A stretch of 8,484 bases of DNA, from contig CAIRWJ010000203.1 in assembly GCA_903882245.1 (NCBI GenBank), forward strand, positions 1 through 8,484, written 5' to 3'. Source of the DNA: an uncultured Microbacteriaceae bacterium. GTDB lineage: Bacteria; Actinomycetota; Actinomycetes; Actinomycetales; Microbacteriaceae. The translations under genes and the position numbers were made by a program. Below the pieces are notes generated by a model. The model did not search any database. It saw only the letters and a list, made by a program, of their open reading frames with translations, and was not told the DNA's origin. Positions 7,378 to 8,484 of this stretch are shown here, in pieces; within the stretch, counting starts at the first letter, position 1, and each line of letters opens with the position of its first letter.

Positions 7378-7383
7378 TGGGGC

Positions 7384-7944
7384 GTGACGCGAATCATCTC
7401 GGGAGCCGCCGGTGGCCGAATCCTCACCGTTCCGGCGACGGGAACCCGGCCAACCGCCGACCGCGTTCGCGAAGCCGTCTTTTCGCGCTTCGACGCACTC
7501 ACGACGATTGCCGGTGCTCGGGTTCTCGACCTGTATGCGGGATGCGGGGCGGTGGGGCTCGAAGCAGCATCCCGAGGTGCGTCTCGCGTCGACCTCGTCG
7601 ACAACTCGGAAAAGGCTGTCAAGGTGATGTCCAAGAACACCGCACTCGTCGCCCCGGCCGTACCGGACTGTTCAATCCGCGTGCACCGATCGAGTGTCGC
7701 CGGGTTTGTCGGCGCGAGCGCCGAAACGTGGGATGCGGTGTTCATCGACCCGCCGTATGACATGGACAATGCCGCGTTACGCACGACGATGGACCTTTTG
7801 CTGCCGCGGTTGTCCCCCGATGCCGTCGTCGCCGTGGAACGGGCGAGCCGCGACCCAGAGCCCGAATGGCCCGAAGGTTACGGTGTTCTCGCCCCCAAGG
7901 ATTACGGTGAGACCCGGGTTTACTGGCTCGACGTCGCCGAATAA
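7384..7944 (+). CDS. rsmD: 16S rRNA (guanine(966)-N(2))-methyltransferase RsmD
   Basis: SAM-dependent methyltransferase that makes m2G966 in 16S rRNA during 30S assembly. The 186-residue product starts at GTG as MTRIISGAAGGRIL, the family N-terminus, followed by TRPTADRVREAVF (21-33). The SAM-binding motif is DLYAGCGAVGLEA (49-61), the acidic end of strand 2 is LVDN (Asp73), and the catalytic DPPY is at 122-125. The length is typical. It diverges from recG across a 66-bp promoter region. It is the only plus-strand gene seen. In many bacteria rsmD sits next to coaD in the same direction; here recG lies between them and rsmD points the other way. Its last 25 bp overlap thiL tail to tail. Confidence 0.96.
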   Translation: MTRIISGAAGGRILTVPATGTRPTADRVREAVFSRFDALTTIAGARVLDLYAGCGAVGLEAASRGASRVDLVDNSEKAVKVMSKNTALVAPAVPDCSIRVHRSSVAGFVGASAETWDAVFIDPPYDMDNAALRTTMDLLLPRLSPDAVVAVERASRDPEPEWPEGYGVLAPKDYGETRVYWLDVAE

Positions 7945-8484
7945 TCAGCGAACGGGTCCCACCCACCGCGGGAATCGAACGGCACGCCGTCGACCATTAC
8001 CCCCGCACCCGGAGCGACTCGGCCGACAACGCGGAAATCGGCTGGCAGTTTCGCCTTGAGCGGGAAGCACGCCACCATCGCGTGGTCTTCACCGCCTGTA
8101 AGGGCGTCGATGTCACCTACGGCGGACAGATCAAGATCGATGGCGACACCGCTTGCAACGGCGATGCGACGCGCATCCAACACCAAACCATCGCTGACGT
8201 CCATCATCGCCGTGGCGCAGGCCAGCGCAGCGGCGCGACCGGCGGAAATCGGGGGTTCGGGACGCAATTGCGCGGCGACGGCGACGGGATGAGACGCCCA
8301 GGCCTCTGCTACTGCCACCGGGTCAATGGTTCCGTCAGGGGCTACGGCGCAATCGAGCAGAATGTCGAGACCGCGCTTCGCATTGCCGAGAGCCCCCGCA
8401 ACGGCAACAACGTTTCCGATGGACGCGCCCGAACGAGTCACGGGCTCGACGCCATCGAATTCCCCCAGCGCAGTAACCGCGAGC
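7920..8484 (-). CDS. thiL: Thiamine-monophosphate kinase ThiL, C-terminal part (runs off right edge)
   Basis: Phosphorylates thiamine monophosphate to thiamine diphosphate using ATP, the last step of cofactor synthesis. The stop (TAA) is at 7920-7922 and the frame is open to the right edge. About 187 C-terminal codons are present of a usual 310-330. Visible family segments, in order, are VTALGEF, RSGASIGNVVAVAGALG (nucleotide-binding region), RPEPPISAGRAAAL, ATAMMDVSDGLVLDARRIA, the GGEDHAMVACFP motif and the C-terminal GGWDPFADY. The in-frame GTG at 8441 is an internal valine, not the start, because conserved ThiL sequence continues upstream of it. The N-terminal half is outside the window. 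The gene converges on rsmD with a 25-bp overlap. Confidence 0.95.
   Translation of the reverse strand, partial: LAVTALGEFDGVEPVTRSGASIGNVVAVAGALGNAKRGLDILLDCAVAPDGTIDPVAVAEAWASHPVAVAAQLRPEPPISAGRAAALACATAMMDVSDGLVLDARRIAVASGVAIDLDLSAVGDIDALTGGEDHAMVACFPLKAKLPADFRVVGRVAPGAGVMVDGVPFDSRGGWDPFADYSATSSQ

Noticed and set aside
8439..8441. GTG at 8441 as the start of thiL
   Set aside because: Conserved ThiL sequence (VTALGEF) continues in frame upstream to the window edge, so this codon is internal and the gene is cut by the edge.
1..8484. Mobile elements, CRISPR arrays, tRNA or other RNA genes, or a novel accessory system
   Set aside because: Reading both strands showed no transposase or integrase, no regularly spaced repeats, no tRNA-like fold and no compositional break. 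All long conserved frames belong to known core genes.

Overview
The window looks like chromosomal housekeeping DNA from a high-GC actinobacterium. A Microbacteriaceae-type organism is my best guess. The evidence is the gene order recG / coaD / DUF177 (yceD) / rpmF / rnc / mutM / smc, the cysteine-free bL32, the GTG starts and the GC-rich codon use. I see no tRNA, rRNA, insertion sequence, prophage gene, CRISPR array or toxin-type gene.

Layout, right to left on the minus strand: recG (7317-5170), coaD (5138-4647), yceD/DUF177 (4613-4056), rpmF (4053-3850), rnc (3791-3099), mutM (3095-2211) and the first 726 codons of smc (2178 to the left edge). On the plus strand rsmD (7384-7944) diverges from recG. 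Its 3' end overlaps by 25 bp the 3' end of a minus-strand thiL that runs off the right edge. Coding density is very high. The largest non-coding gaps are 66 bp (recG/rsmD) and 58 bp (rpmF/rnc), so there is no stretch over 300 bases without a gene.

The minus-strand cluster mixes ribosome and RNA functions (bL32, the DUF177 protein, RNase III), cofactor synthesis (CoaD, making dephospho-CoA) and chromosome or DNA maintenance (RecG, MutM, SMC). The divergent gene encodes the 16S rRNA methyltransferase RsmD, and thiL supplies thiamine diphosphate.

The best non-obvious signal is regulatory. Four start codons (recG, rsmD, coaD, yceD) have a TANNNT hexamer ending exactly six bases upstream of the start codon. 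smc has GATAAT at the identical place. None of the five has a properly spaced Shine-Dalgarno site. This is the geometry of actinobacterial leaderless transcripts and implies several internal promoters. It also moves the yceD start from an ATG to a downstream GTG. By contrast rpmF has the one clear Shine-Dalgarno site, and rnc is preceded by a perfect 10-bp stem hairpin that could be an attenuator or an RNase III target. I found no undescribed biological system; the genes themselves are ordinary core genes.
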